Assembly (NCBI GenBank): GCA_964019135.1
Contig: OZ025248.1
Coordinates: 42,835,670-42,899,669, forward strand
DNA: 64,000 nt
Source: Arenicola marina
Taxonomy: Eukaryota; Annelida; Polychaeta; Arenicolidae
Reading direction: 5' to 3'
Both the position numbers and the translations under genes were made by a program. The notes beneath the pieces were generated by a model. That model was not told the DNA's origin. It made no database searches and was given only the letters and a program-made list of their open reading frames with translations. Below are positions 43,901-57,241 of this stretch, in pieces (the first letter of the stretch is position 1; each line of letters starts with the position of its first letter).

Positions 43901-45565
43901 ATTAATTAGTTTTGAGATTCATGCTTTCATGAGCTCATGTATTGTGGGACACAACAAACGAACAATGCGTTGCTATTGTATAAAAAAAGTAAGCTTTACA
44001 GCATAAAATGTCGGCCATACTTGTAACATGCGGTGGGTTCTCGCTCTCGCTTGCTGGCGTCTCCTTCTGCCTTCCATCATCGATGAGGACATCCAAGGCA
44101 CCTGATGCTGGCACGTCGTAACCTCCGGGCGGAAGAAGGCTGGTAATTATTAACATGTTGTTGGCCGAGTTACCGGAAGCGTCCCCGGCTAACATACCAG
44201 CAATTTCCGGGTTGCCGCGGGCGTTCAGATCTGGTAGCTTGTCAGGCTGAAGACTATGATCGCGTAGGCAAACAGAGGATGATTGTGGCGTCAAGGCACC
44301 ATGCAAATTCCCCCCGATACCAATTACACATGACGGCGTAGGATTGACGTGATTGGCCTGGTGATCTGCTGGAGGCATAGCGACCTGCTGGCCGGTCTCT
44401 GCCTGCTGTACGACCAACGGGTATTCCAAAAGAGTCGAGTTGGATCTGCCAACAGTCTCGCTCGTTTCCGAAGCAAAGCCCGTGGCAGTCGTATACACCG
44501 GCGTTCTGTGTGTGCCATAAATTGTCCCGCCATGGGATACACTGGTTGGCAACTTATCCGACGTCACTGGGTCCTTTACACATGACACAAGCAATCTTCC
44601 CAAAAGACAGTTGTTCCCTTGGTTTAAGTTACTGTCATTCTGGTCTACAGTAACTTCGCTTCTGGGTAATACTGTACAGAGCTGCGCTTGAGTTCCAGAT
44701 TGTAGAGCGGCAAAGGTTTCACTGAGATTAGCAGTGACCGAAGGAGGCTGATATGTTAACCCAGACTGTGTCACTGTATTAGTCTGTATTAGTCCATGAT
44801 GGCTGGGGATTAACTCCACAGGTTTAGCAATATTTCTCGATGGGAATACAGATCCTTGGCTTACTACAGTACATTGAATCTTTGGTAAACCTTCTCCAAC
44901 TTGCTTGCAGTTGTCTGGTATAACAGTCCACATATGTATAGTTCCCATTCCTCGACTACCGGTATCTTCCTGAATTTGACTTGCTTCACTGTGCTTAGTG
45001 CAGACAGGAAGCTTCACGAGGGGGCCAGCTGGAAAGCAGATGACAGGGTAACAAGTAACATGTATACCTCAAAGCAAAATTACACAGAACACAAGCACCT
45101 CACCCTAAAATAAAGAATCACTCACAGTTAGATATTACAGTTAAACAAGTATGGCATGTGTACACAATAAATTATTTTTTACCGATATATTTTTCTTACC
45201 TAAAATATCTTTTTAATGTTTATAATTTAACGACAAACAGTATTTAAAATACACTGTCGGAAAACGACATTAAACCCATCCATCAAACTATATATATGAA
45301 ACAGATTTTGTCTTCTAAAGGCCAAGGATACATTAAGGACTGGTTCATCCGTGAACATAAAAGTTTGTTGTCAAATAAGGTAAAGGCAGTCTTAGTGAAT
45401 TAATGATATCTTACCCTGTTTGATGGTGGCGTCTGGTGTTTGTATAGGAAGATCGCAAGCAGTACCCACAGGTGTCAAGGGTGCAGGCGGTGACAAGATA
45501 CTCACAGCATTATTGACAGCATTGTTCAACTGCTCAATGTTTATCACAGACAGTATGTCAGCCAT
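40950..45565 (-). CDS. PRDM4: PRDM4 orthologue, PR/SET-domain zinc-finger protein, 8 coding exons, 831 aa
   Basis: Exons on the minus strand: 45565-45415, 45028-44021, 43658-43536, 43358-43203, 42925-42813, 42513-42300, 42027-41752 and 41404-40950. All have AG acceptors and GT donors and the phases join (1,1,1,1,0,1,1), giving 2496 nt; human PRDM4 is 801 aa. In order: a short N-terminal exon (MADILSVINIEQLNNAVNNA), a large low-complexity exon (residues 51-386), a zinc knuckle CVECNDNYQWGCPQH with the downstream SRARATTPKQLYL, the PR domain (about 480-588, with SNWMMFVRRASSDSGQNLVA and ELLYWYAKDYA), then seven zinc fingers, the last ending NLTRHSKTCKG as in PRDM4. The sixth coding exon has no other good candidate. 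PRDM4 is a nuclear transcriptional regulator of the cell cycle and differentiation. The exon holding the ATG starts at 45575 after TTGTTGTAG, so a 5'UTR exon lies upstream. The start follows from this acceptor; no alternative ATG is in frame between. Confidence 0.93.
42997..43082. mobile_element. MITE remnant in PRDM4 intron
   Basis: GGGGCAAATCCACGG at one end and GAATCCGCCACTGGG at the other resemble the termini of the 10888-11165 element type. Short and degenerate; lies between the third and fourth PR-domain-side exons. Confidence 0.35.
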
Positions 45566-45733
45566 TGTAGAGGCCCTACAACAAGAGTTACATATGGCAG
45601 TGTTCACAAAGCTATTACACTATGTATAATAACAATGTATTTTAGACAGGCAAGCGGCTCGATTTTGTGTCTAATAATTTTAAGATATTGTCATGTTTCC
45701 GCTTTGTAAAGCACTGTTATATATACAAAAGGA

Positions 45734-46475
45734 ATGAATAAACAGAGTAAACGGCAGCCCTGGCATACTTTTTTTAATGCTTTTGTAAACACCACATGCT
45801 ACATTCTCATAACAGTTAACTACAACAATACTTTCAAGCAGAAGAGAGCCAACAAATATTGGGTTAAATTGCTAGCAATGCCGCATAACAGACTGGTCAA
45901 AGCTGCATATAACAGGTTATATCAACATGATGATGTTGGGAAAACCATAAAAAAACTGGGCTACGCAGGTGAAAATTTGGTTATTCAGACAGTTAGAGAC
46001 CCAGTTTGTTTCATGCGAGAGGTTTCTCAGTGAGCCAGAGATATTTTCATCCAGAATTGGTACTCCAATATGTGTGACAATACAAAGCTGGCACCAGAAT
46101 ATTGCTGCTATAAAACTCTGTTAAACCCTGAGCGCTACCTCTCATGTATACGATTCAAACGTTTGCGTAAAGTGTATAGCAGATTCTGATGCGCGAATCA
46201 TAATTTGATAATCTATTACTATTATGCGTTCCCAACTATGAATAAATTTGTAGAGCTGATATCTACAAACAACGAGCAAGTTATATTTAATTTATTTAAA
46301 TTTGTAAGCTTGGCTCTCTAAAGAAAATACCAGCGTAGTTATTGAAGTTTTCCACATTTACTTTTCATATCGTTTGTCTGTACTGTCATAACTGTACATT
46401 TGTTCTCTTGTTTGTGTCTTGTTTATATACCTTGGCTGGAGGCCAGCCTATAATACAAAATAAACTAAACTAAAT
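45734..46475 (+). pseudogene. decayed non-LTR retrotransposon 3' end
   Basis: The frame 45734-46033 contains KLLAMPHNRLVKAAYNRLYQ, the 'MP..R..K..Y..L' phrase typical of the end of reverse-transcriptase ORFs in LINE-like elements. After a stop, YKTLLNPERYLSCIRFKRLR continues the family's 'E.YL' segment, and then FPTMNKFVELISTNN. Several stops and frame breaks show it is dead. The tail CCTTGGCTGGAGGCCAGCC then AATACAAAATAAACTAAACT looks like a retroelement 3' end. It lies immediately upstream (minus sense) of PRDM4. Confidence 0.55.
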
Positions 46476-46884
46476 ACTTTCAAGTAGATCTAGCTATTAA
46501 GATTGCTAAAAAACCAATATAACATTTTAAAAATACACCTGATGTGGGACAAAGATATTAAAATAATTGGTTCATTCGTTAAAAATTGTTATGACCAGGA
46601 GATTGACGAATGTTCTTCTACCATCCTCATCTATCACAATCCCATTCGGTGAATGAAACCAATTACTCTGGCAGCAATTGTCGGAAACATATGATAAAAC
46701 GGACACACACACGACCTATAGTTCCCAGGTTCCATAGATGTAACATAGTCTGCTCAGATATGGGTCCAGTCGCAAGCGGCTTGCTTGCAGGACTAACACA
46801 CGACCATGCACCTGCATTCAGTTCCCAACCATCTCTACCCGAGGGAGAAACAGCTAGGATAACGCTGGCGAGAGAGTTGAACTT
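46476..46884. other. non-genic; region upstream of PRDM4
   Basis: A plus-strand frame of 104 codons (46610-46924) runs into the palindromic MITE and has no family resemblance. The PRDM4 5'UTR exon or promoter may lie here, but no signal was identified. Confidence 0.35.
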
Positions 46885-46893
46885 GAGGAAGGG

Positions 46894-46990
46894 TAGCCTG
46901 AATGTTCAGACGTTACAGTCTTGACACTTGTTCTTGTGTTACAGTCACAAGAACAAGTGTCAAGACTGTAACGTCTGAACATTCAGGCTA
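46894..46990. mobile_element. perfect palindromic 97-bp MITE, copy 2, 9-bp target duplication
   Basis: Arms 46894-46938 and 46946-46990 are perfect 45-bp reverse complements around a 7-nt loop TTACAGT; ends TAGCCTGAATGTTCAGACGT. Flanked by GAGGAAGGG at 46885-46893 and 46991-46999. Copy 1 (18326-18424) has its own, different 9-bp duplication. Confidence 0.95.
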
Positions 46991-47236
46991 GAGGAAGGGG
47001 TGGTGGGGTGATCGAGGTACTGACATAATATTGCCGTTAATTAATTTTTGGAGCTTAATTGCGTCAACCAGTCAACGGTCTGAGCCGATCGAAGACCGGG
47101 GCTCCATGCATATGCACCCCTAATTATAACGAATGCATGGCCATGGGAGCTATATATGTAGGGACGTCATTAAATCAGCATGGTCACGGAGGGCGAGAGA
47201 TATTTCACGTGCTTTTACCTTGCAGATACCTGGATG

Positions 47237-47444
47237 GTCGACACTGCTGCATCAAAGCTAGCCTGCAAATTCAGCCCGCAAATTCACTATTGGCCAATTA
47301 GTCATTTTGATAGTAGGTAAAAAATGATACCTTCTAGACCACAGATTTAGCCCCCAATTTGAGAAACAGCGAGAAGTACAAGGCCGTTTTATTGCATAAA
47401 ATCAAAGACATCGCAGCCTTTGATACGATACAATTTTCAAACCG
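47237..47444 (+). repeat. left terminal inverted repeat of satellite-bearing element
   Basis: From GTCGAC at 47237 through GCATCAAAGCTAGCCTGC, CCTTCTAGACCACAGATTTA, TTTTATTGCATAAAATCAA and CCTTTGATACGATA; the reverse complement, with about 10-15% differences, is at 61564-61782. The inner edge runs into CAAACCGG, the start of the first satellite monomer. Confidence 0.92.
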
Positions 47445-50400
47445 GCCGAAATAATTCAGTAAAGGACCACAGTACCCCCCCTATTTGGGGTCCGACCCCC
47501 CCCCCCCCGGGCCCCCTAAGGGATGGTCAGGTCGGCCATTTTGGCGGCCATTAGCTCGATATCTGGGAAGTTTCCCCTCCGTTTCATTTCATTAAAACAA
47601 CCCTGGGGGATCCTAGAGTACGTCTAAACCTTCAAACCGGCCGAAATAATTTAGTAAAGGACCACAGTACCCTCCTATTTGGGGTCTGACCCCTGCCCCC
47701 CCCCCCCCTAAGGGATGGTCAGGTCGGCCATTTTGGCGGCCATTAGCTCGATATCTGGGAAGTTTCCCCTCCGTTTCATTTCATTAAAACAACCCTGGGG
47801 GATCCTAGAGTACGCCTAAGCCTTCAAACCGGCCGAAAAAATTCAGTAAAGGACCTCAGTACCCCCCAATTTGGGGTCCGACCACCCCTAATGGATGGTC
47901 AGGTCGGCCATTTTGGCGGCCATTAGCTCGAAATCTGGGAAGTGTCCCCTCCGTTTTATTTCATTAAATCAACCATAGGGGATACTAGAGTACGCCTAAA
48001 CCTTCAAACCGGCCGCAAAAATTCAGTAATAGACCTCAGTACCCCCCAATTTGGGGTCCGACCCCCCCTAATGGATGGTCAGGTCGGCCAATTTGGCGGC
48101 CATTAGCTCGAAATCTGGGACGTTTTACCTTCGTTTTATTTCATTAAATCAACACTAGAGGACCCTAGAGTACGCCAAGACCTTCAAACCGGCCGAAATT
48201 ATTCAGTAAAGGACCTCAATACCCCCCAATTTGGAGTCCGACCCCGCCTAATGGGAGGTCAGGTCAGCCATTTTGGCGGCCATTAGCTCGAAATCTGGGA
48301 AGTGCCCCCTCCGTTTTATTTCATTAAATCAACCCTACAGGACCCTAGAGTACGCCTAAACCTTCAAACCGGCCGAAAAAATTCAGTAAAGAACCTCAGT
48401 ACCCCCCTATTTGGGGTCCGACCCCCCCTAATGGATGGTCAGGTCGGCCATTTTGACGGCCATTAGTTCGAAATCTGGGAAGTGTCCCCTCCGTTTTATT
48501 TCATTAAATCAACCCTAGGGAATACTAAAGTACGCCTAAACCTTCAAACCGGCCGAAAAAAATCAGTAAAAGACCGCAGTATCCCCCAATTTGGGGTCCG
48601 ACCCCCCCTAATGGATGGTCAGGTCGGCCATTTTGGCGGCCATTAGCTCAAAATCTGGGACGTTTCGCCTTCGTTTTATTTCATTAAATCAACAATAGAG
48701 GACCCTAGAGTACGCCTAGACCTTCAAACCGGCCGAAATAATTCAGTAAAGGACCTCAGTACCCCCCAATTTGGGGTCCGACCCCCCCTAATGGAAGGTC
48801 AGGTCAGCCATTTTGGCGGCCATTAGCTCGAAATCTGGGAAGTGTCCCCTCCGTTTTATTTCATTAAATCAACCCTAGGGGATACTAGAGTACGCCTAAA
48901 ACTTCAAACCGGCCGAAAAAATTCAGTAATAGACCTCAGTACCCCCCTATTTGGGATCCGACCACCCCTAATGGATGGTCAGGTCGGCCATTTTGGCGGC
49001 CATTAGCTCGAAATCTGGGAAGTGTCCCCTCCGTTTTATTTCATTAAATCAACCCTAGGGGATACTAAAGTACGCCTAAACCTTCAAACCGGCCGAAAAA
49101 ATTAAGTAATAGACGTCAGTACCCCCCAATTTGGGGTGTCCCCTCCGTTTTATTTCATTAAATCAACCCGACAGGACCCTAGAGTACGCCTAAACCTTCA
49201 AACCGGCCGAAAAAATTCAGTAAAGGACCTCAGTACCCCCCTATTTGGGGTCCGACCCCCCCTAATGGATGGTCAGGTCGGCCATTTTGGCGGCCATTAG
49301 CTCGAAATCTGGGAAGTGTCCCCTCCGTTTTATTTCATTAAATCAACCCTAGGGGATACTAGAGTACGCCTAAACCTTCAAACCGGCCGAAAAAATTCAG
49401 TAATAGACCTCAGTACCCCCCTATTTGGGGTCCGACCACCCCTAATGGATGGTCAGGTCGGCCATTTTGGCGGCCATTAGCTCGAAATCTGGGAGGTGTC
49501 CCCTCCGTTTTATTTCATTAAATCAACCCTAGGGGATACTAGAGTACGCCTAAACCTTCAAACCGGCCGAAAAAATTCAGTAATAGACCTCAGTACCCCC
49601 CTATTTGGGGTCCGACCACCCCTAATGGATGGTCAGGTCGGCCATTTTGGCGGCCATTAGCTCGAAGTCTGGGAAGTGTCCCCTCCGTTTTATTTCATTA
49701 AATCAACCCTAGGGGATACTAAAGTACGCCTATACCTTCAAACCGGCCGAAAAAATTAAGTAATAGACGTCAGTACTCCCCAATTTGGGGTGTCCCCTCC
49801 GTTTTATTTCATTAAATCAACCCGACAGGACCCTAGAGTACGCCTAAACCTTCAAACCGGCCGAAAAAATTCAGTAAAGGACCTCAGTACCCCCCTATTT
49901 GGGGTCCGACCCCGCTTAATGGATGGTCAGGTCGGCCATTTTGGCGGCTATTAGCTCGAAATCTGGGAAGTGTCCCCTCCGTTTTATTTCATTAAATCAA
50001 CCTTAGGGGATACTAGAGTACGCCTAAACCTTCAAACCGGCCGAAAAAATTCAGTAATAGACCTCAGTACCCCCCTATTTGGGATCCGACCACCCCTAAT
50101 GGATGGTCAGGTTGGCCATTTTGGCGGCCATTAGCTCGAAATCTGGGAAGTGTCCCCTCCGTTTTATTTCATTAAATCAACACTAGAGGACCCTAGAGTA
50201 CGCCTAGACCTTCAAACCGGCCGAAATAATTCAGTAAAGGACCTCAGTACCCCCCAATTTGGAGTCCGACCCCGCCTAATGGGAGGTCAGGTCAGCCATT
50301 TTGGCGGCCATTAGCTCGAAATCTGGGAAGTGTCCCCTCCGTTTTATTTCATTAAATCAACCCTACAGGACCCTAGAGTACGCCTAAACCTTCAAACCGG

Positions 50401-50894
50401 CCGAAAAAATTCAGTAAAGGACCTCAGTACCCCTCTATTTGGGGTCCGACCCCCCCTAATGGATGGTCAGGTCGGCCATTTTGGCGGCCATTAGCTCGAA
50501 ATCTGGGAAGTGTCCCCTCCGTTTTATTTCATTAAATCAACCCTAGGGGATACTAGAGTACGCCTAAACCTTCAAACCGGCCGAAAAAATTCAGTAAAGG
50601 ACCTCAGTACCCCCGTAATTTGGGGTCCGACCCCCCCCCTAATGGGAGGTCAGGTCAGCCATTTTGGCGGCCATTAGCTCGAAATCTGGGAGGTGTCCCC
50701 TCCGTTTTATTTCATTAAATCAACCCTACAGGACCCTAGAGTACGCCTAAACCTTCAAACCGGCCGAAATAATTCAGTAAAGGACCTCAGTACCTCCCAA
50801 TTTGGGGTCCGACCCCCCCTAATGGAAGGTCAGGTCAGCCATTTTGGCGGCCATTAGCTCGAAATCTGGGAAGTGTCCCCTCCGTTTTTTTTCA

Positions 50895-51312
50895 AGTTGC
50901 ATGTCGAGCTCTTTCCCGCCAAAACTAAAGAGGTCAAAATACAAATAAGAATCAGTCCTTGAATCATTCAAGATTGGTTTTGTCTATACTCCACCCATGC
51001 CAGACTGCCAAATAGTGTCTCTTAGCCTTGGCCGTGATATCAATTTATCACAAATTTTCATTTCAGTGGTAAACGTCATCAGTCTGTGTGCTTCGCGATG
51101 CTTTGTTATAAGTAGCAGTGCCGCGACAGAGTGCTGTGGTGTCGCGGGATAGACACGTTTGCCACACCACAGCCGAAACGGCGAGGTTTATCAGGTTTCT
51201 GAATTTATGGAATGGAACAATCGAGTTTTCTGCAAATATGTAAATTTAAATATAAAATGATATAAATTTCGCCTGGGCTTAGTTTTGGCGGGAAAGAACT
51301 CGACATGCAACT
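50895..51312 (+). mobile_element. AGTTGCATGTCGAG MITE in satellite, copy 1
   Basis: 418 bp, flanked by TTCA on both sides (50891-50894, 51313-51316) instead of TTAA. Inserted in the TTTCATTAAATC part of the monomer. Differs from copies 3-5 at a few positions. Confidence 0.95.
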
Positions 51313-54300
51313 TTCATTAAATCAACCCTAGAGGACCCTAGAGTACGCCTAAACCTTCAAACCGGCCGAAAAAATTCAGTAAAGGACCTCAGTACCCCCC
51401 TATTTGGGCTCCGACCCCCCCTAATGAATGATCAGGTCGGCCATTTTGGCGGCCATTAGCTCGAAATCTGGGAAGTGTCCCCTCCGTTTTATTTCATTAA
51501 ATCAACCCTAGGGGATACTAGAGTACGCCTAAACCTTCAAACCGGCCGAAATAATTCAGTAATAGACCTCAGTACCCCGCTATTTGGGGTCCGGCCCCCC
51601 CTAATGGATGGTCAGGTCGGCCATTTTGGCGGCCATTAGCTCGAAATCTGGGACGTTTCGCCTTCGTTTTATTTCATTAAATCAACACTAGAGGACCCTA
51701 GAGTACGCCTAGACCTTCAAACCGGCCGAAATATTTCAGTAAAGGACCTCAGTACCCCCGTAATTTGGGGTCCGACCCCCCCTAATGGGAGGTCAGGTCA
51801 GCCATTTTGGCGGCCATTAGCTCGAAATCTGGGAAGTGTCCCCTCCGTTTTATTTCAATAAATCAACCCCCAGGGGATCTTAGAGTACGCCTAAACCTTC
51901 AAACCGGCCGAAAAAATTCAGTAAAGGACCTCAGTACCCCCCAATTTGGGGTCCGACCACCCCTAATGGATGGTCAGGTCGGCCATTTTGGCGGCCATTA
52001 GCTCGAAATCTGGGAAGTGTCCCCTCCGTTTTATTTCATTAAATCAACCATAGGGGATACTAGAGTACGCCTAAACCTTCAAACCGGCCGCAAAAATTCA
52101 GTAATAGACCTCAGTACCCCCCAATTTGGGGTCCGACCCCCCCTAATGGATGGTCAGGTCGGCCAATTTGGCGGCCATTAGCTCAAAATCTGGGACGTTT
52201 TACCTTCGTTTTATTTCATTAAATCAACACTAGAGGACCCTAGAGTACGCCAAGACCTTCAAACCGGCCGAAATTATTCAGTAAAGGACCTCAGTACCCC
52301 CCAATTTGGAGTCCGACCCCGCCTAATGGGAGGTCAGGTCAGCCATTTTGGCGGCCATTAGCTCGAAATCTGGGAAGTGTCCCCTCCGTTTTATTTCATT
52401 AAATCAACCCTACAGGACCCTAGAGTACGCCTAAACCTTCAAACCGGCCGAAAAAATTCAGTAAAGAACCTCAGTACCCCCCTATTTGGGGTCCGACCCC
52501 CCCTAATGGATGGTCAGGTCGGCCATTTTGACGGCCATTAGTTCGAAATCTGGGAAGTGTCCCCTCCGTTTTATTTCATTAAATCAACCCTAGGGAATAC
52601 TAAAGTACGCCTAAACCTTCAAACCGGCCGAAAAAAATCAGTAAAAGACCCCAGTATCCCCCAATTTGGGGTCCGACCCCCCCTAATGGATGGTCAGGTC
52701 GGCCATTTTGGCGGCCATTAGCTCAAAATCTGGGACGTTTCGCCTTCGTTTTATTTCATTAAATCAACAATAGAGGACCCTAGCGTACGCCTAGACCTTC
52801 AAACCGGCCGAAATAATTCAGTAAAGGACCTCAGTACCCCCCAATTTGGGGTCCGACCCCCCCTAATAGAAGGTCAGGTCAGCCATTTTGGCGGCCATTA
52901 GCTCGAAATCTGGGAAGTGTCCCCTCCGTTTTATTTCATTAAATCAACCCTAGGGGATACTAGAGTACGCCTAAACCTTCAAACCGGCCGAAAAAATTCA
53001 GTAATAGACCTCAGTACCCCCCTATTTGGGGTCCGACCACCCCTAATGGATGGTCAGGTCGGCCATTTTGGCGGCCATTAGCTCGAAATCTGGGAAGTGT
53101 CCCCTCCGTTTTATTTCATTAAATCAAGCCTAGGGGATACTAAAGTACGCCTAAACCTTCAAACCGGCCGAAACAATTAAGTAATAGACGTCAGTACCCC
53201 CCAATTTGGGGTGTCCCCTCCGTTTTATTTCATTAAATCAACCCGACAGGACCCTAGAGTACGCCTAAACCTTCAAACCGGCCGAAAAAAATCAGTAAAG
53301 GACCTCAGTACCCCCCTATTTGGGGTCCGACCCCCCCTAATGGATGGTCAGGTCGGCCATTTTGGCGGTCATTAGCTCGAAATCTGGGAAGTGTCCCCTC
53401 CGTTTTATTTCATTAAATCAACCCTAGGGGATACTAAAGTACGCCTATACCTTCAAACCGGACGAAAAAATTAAGTAATAGACGTCAGTACTCCCCAATT
53501 TGGGGTGTCCCCTCCGTTTTATTTCATTAAATCAACCCGACAGGACCCTAGAGTACGCCTAAACCTTCAAACCGGCCGAAAAAATTCAGTAAAGGACCTC
53601 AGTACCCCCCTATTTGGGGTCCGACCCCCCCTAATGGATGGTCAGGTCGGCCATTTTGGCGGCCATTAGCTCGAAATCTGGGAAGTGTCCCCTCCGTTTT
53701 ATTTCATTAAATCAACCCTAGGGGATACTAGAGTACGCCTAAACCTTCAAACCGGCCGAAAAAATTCAGTAATAGACCTCAGTACCCCCCTATTTGGGGT
53801 CCGACCACCCCTAATGGATGGTCAGGTCGGCCATTTTGGCGGCCATTAGCTCGAAATCTGGGAAGTGTCCCCTCCGTTTTATTTCATTAAATCAACCCTA
53901 GGGGATACTAGAGTACGCCTAGACCTTCAAACCGGCCGAAAAAATTCAGTAATAGACCTCAGTACCCCCCTATTTGGGGTCCAACCCCCCCTAATGGAAG
54001 GTCAGGTCAGCCATTTTGGCGGCCATTAGCTCGAAATCTGGGAAGTGTCCCGTCCGTTTTATTTCATTAAATCAACCCTAGGGGATACTAGAGTACGCCT
54101 AAACCTTCAAACCGGCCGAAAAAATTCAGTAATAGACCTCAGTACCCCCCTATTTGGGGTCCGACCACCCCTAATGGATGGTCAGGTCGGCCATTTTGGC
54201 GGCCATTAGCTCGAAATCTGGGAAGTGTCCCCTCCGTTTTATTTCATTAAATCAACCCTAGGGGATACTAAAGTACGCCTAAACCTTCAAACCGGCCGAA

Positions 54301-56098
54301 AAAATTAATTAATAGACGTCAGTACCCCCCAATTTGGGGTGTCCCCTCCGTTTTATTTCATTAAATCAACCCGACAGGACCCTAGAGTACGCCTAAACCT
54401 TCAAACCGGCCGAAAAAATTCAGTAAAGGACCTCAGTACCCCCCTATTTGGGGTCCGACCACCCCTAATGGATGGTCAGGTCGGCCATTTTGGCGGCCAT
54501 TAGCTCGAAATCTGGGAAGTGTCCCCTCCGTTTTATTTCATTAAATCAACCCTAGGGGATACTAGAGTACGCCTAAACCTTCAAACCGGCCGAAAAAATT
54601 CAGTAATAGACCTCAGTACCCCCCTATTTGGGGTCCGACCACCCCTAATGGATGGTCAGGTCGGCCATTTTGGCGGCCATTAGCTCGAAATCTGGGAAGT
54701 GTCCCCTCCGTTTTATTTCATTAAATCAACCCTAGGGGATACTAAAGTACGCCTATACCTTCAAACCGGCCGAAAAAATTAAGTAATAGACGTCAGTACT
54801 CCCCAATTTGGGGTGTCCCCTCCGTTTTATTTCATTAAATCAACCCGACAGGACCCTAGAGTACGCCTAAACCTTCAAACCGGCCGAAAAAATTCAGTAA
54901 AGGACCTCAGTACCCCCCTATTTGGGGTCCGACCCCGCCTAATGGATGGTCAGGTCGGCCATTTTGGCGGCCATTAGCTCGAAATCTGGGAAGTGTCCCC
55001 TCCGTTTTATTTCATTAAATCAACGCTAGGGGATACTAGAGTACGCCTAAGCCTTCAAACCGGCCGAAAAAATTCATTAAAGGACCTCAGTACCCCCCAA
55101 TTTGGGGTCCGACCCCCCCTAATGGATGGTCAGGTCGGCCATTTTGGCGGCCATTAGCTCGAAATCTGGGACGTTTCGCCTTCGTTTTATTTCATTAAAT
55201 CAACACTAGAGGACCCTAGAGTACGCCTAGACCTTCAAACCGGCCGAAATAATTCAGTAAAGGACCTCAGTACCCCCCAATTTGGGGTCCGACCCCCCCT
55301 AATGGAAGGTCAGGTCAGCCATTTTGGCGGCTATTAGCTCGAAATCTGGGAGATGTCCCCTGCGTTTTATTTCATTAAATCAACACTAGAGGACCCTAGA
55401 GTACGCCTAGACCTTCAAACCGGCCGAAATAATTCAGTAAAGGACCTCAGTACCCCCCAATTTGGAGTCCGACCCCGCCTAATGGGAGGTCAGGTCAGCC
55501 ATTTTGGCGGCCATTAGCTCGAAATCTGGGAAGTGTCCCCTCCGTTTTATTTCATTAAATCAACCCTACAGGACCCTAGAGTACGCCTAAACCTTCAAAC
55601 CGGCCGAAAAAATTCAGTAAAGGACCTCAGTACCCCTCTATTTGGGGTCCGACCCCCCCTAATGGATGGTCAGGTCGGCCATTTTGGCGGCCATTAGCTC
55701 GAAATCTGGGAAGTGTCCCCTCCGTTTTATTTCATTAAATCAACCCTAGGGGATACTAGAGTGCGCCTAAACCTTCAAACCGGCCGAAAAAATTCAGTAA
55801 AGGACCTCAGTACCCCCGTAATTTGGGGTCCGACCCCCCCCCCTAATGGGAGGTCAGGTCAGCCATTTTGGCGGCCATTAGCTCGAAATCTGGGAGGTGT
55901 CCCCTCCGTTTTATTTCATTAAATCAACCCTACAGGACCCTAGAGTACGCCTAAACCTTCAAACCGGCCGAAATAATTCAGTAAAGGACCTCAGTACCTC
56001 CCAATTTGGGGTCCGACCCCCCCTAATGGAAGGTCAGGTCAGCCATTTTGGCGGCCATTAGCTCGAAATCTGGGAAGTGTCCCCTCCGTTTTTTTTCA

Positions 56099-56516
56099 AG
56101 TTGCATGTCGAGCTCTTTCCCGCCAAAACTAAAGAGGTCAAAATACAAATAAGAATCAGTCCTTGAATCATTCAAGATTGGTTTTGTCTATACTCCACCC
56201 ATGCCAGACTGCCAAATAGTGTCTCTTAGCCTTGGCCGTGATATCAATTTATCACAAATTTTCATTTCAGTGGTAAACGTCATCAGTCTGTGTGCTTCGC
56301 GATGCTTTGTTATAAGTAGCAGTGCCGCGACAGAGTGCTGTGGTGTCGCGGGATAGACACGTTTGCCACACCACAGCCGAAACGGCGAGGTTTATCAGGT
56401 TTCTGAATTTATGGAATGGAACAATCGAGTTTTCTGCAAATATGTAAATTTAAATATAAAATGATATAAATTTCGCCTGGGCTTAGTTTTGGCGGGAAAG
56501 AACTCGACATGCAACT
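56099..56516 (+). mobile_element. AGTTGCATGTCGAG MITE in satellite, copy 2
   Basis: 418 bp with TTCA flanks, at the same monomer position as copy 1 and 5204 bp downstream of it. Near-identical to copy 1, as are the adjoining monomers. Confidence 0.95.
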
Positions 56517-57241
56517 TTCATTAAATCAACCCTAGAGGACCCTAGAGTACGCCTAAACCTTCAAACCGGCCGAAAAAATTCAGTAAAGGACCTCAGTACC
56601 CCCCTATTTGGGCTCCGACCCCCCCTAATGAATGATCAGGTCGGCCATTTTGGCGGCCATTAGCTCGAAATCTGGGAAGTGTCCCCTCCGTTTTATTTCA
56701 TTAAATCAACCCTAGGGGATACTAGAGTACGCCTAAACCTTCAAACCGGCCGAAATAATTCAGTAATAGACCTCAGTACCCCGCTATTTGGGGTCCGGCC
56801 CCCCCTAATGGATGGTCAGGTCGGCCATTTTGGCGGCCATTAGCTCGAAATCTGGGACGTTTCGCCTTCGTTTTATTTCATTAAATCAACACTAGAGGAC
56901 CCTAGAATACGCCTAGACCTTCAAACCGGCCGAAATATTTCAGTAAAGGACCTCAGTACCCCCGTAATTTGGGGTCCGACCCCCCCTAATGGGAGGTCAG
57001 GTCAGCCATTTTGGCGGCCATTAGCTCGAAATCTGGGAAGTGTCCCCTCCGTTTTATTTCATTAAATCAACCCTACATGATCCTAGAGTACGCCTAAACC
57101 TTCAAACCGGCCGAAATAATTCAGTAAAGGACCTCAGTACCCCCCAATTTGGGGTCCGCCCCCCCCTAATGGAAGGTCAGGTCAGCCATTTTGGCGGCCA
57201 TTAGCTCGAAATCTGGGAAGTGTCCCCTCCGTTTTTTTTCA

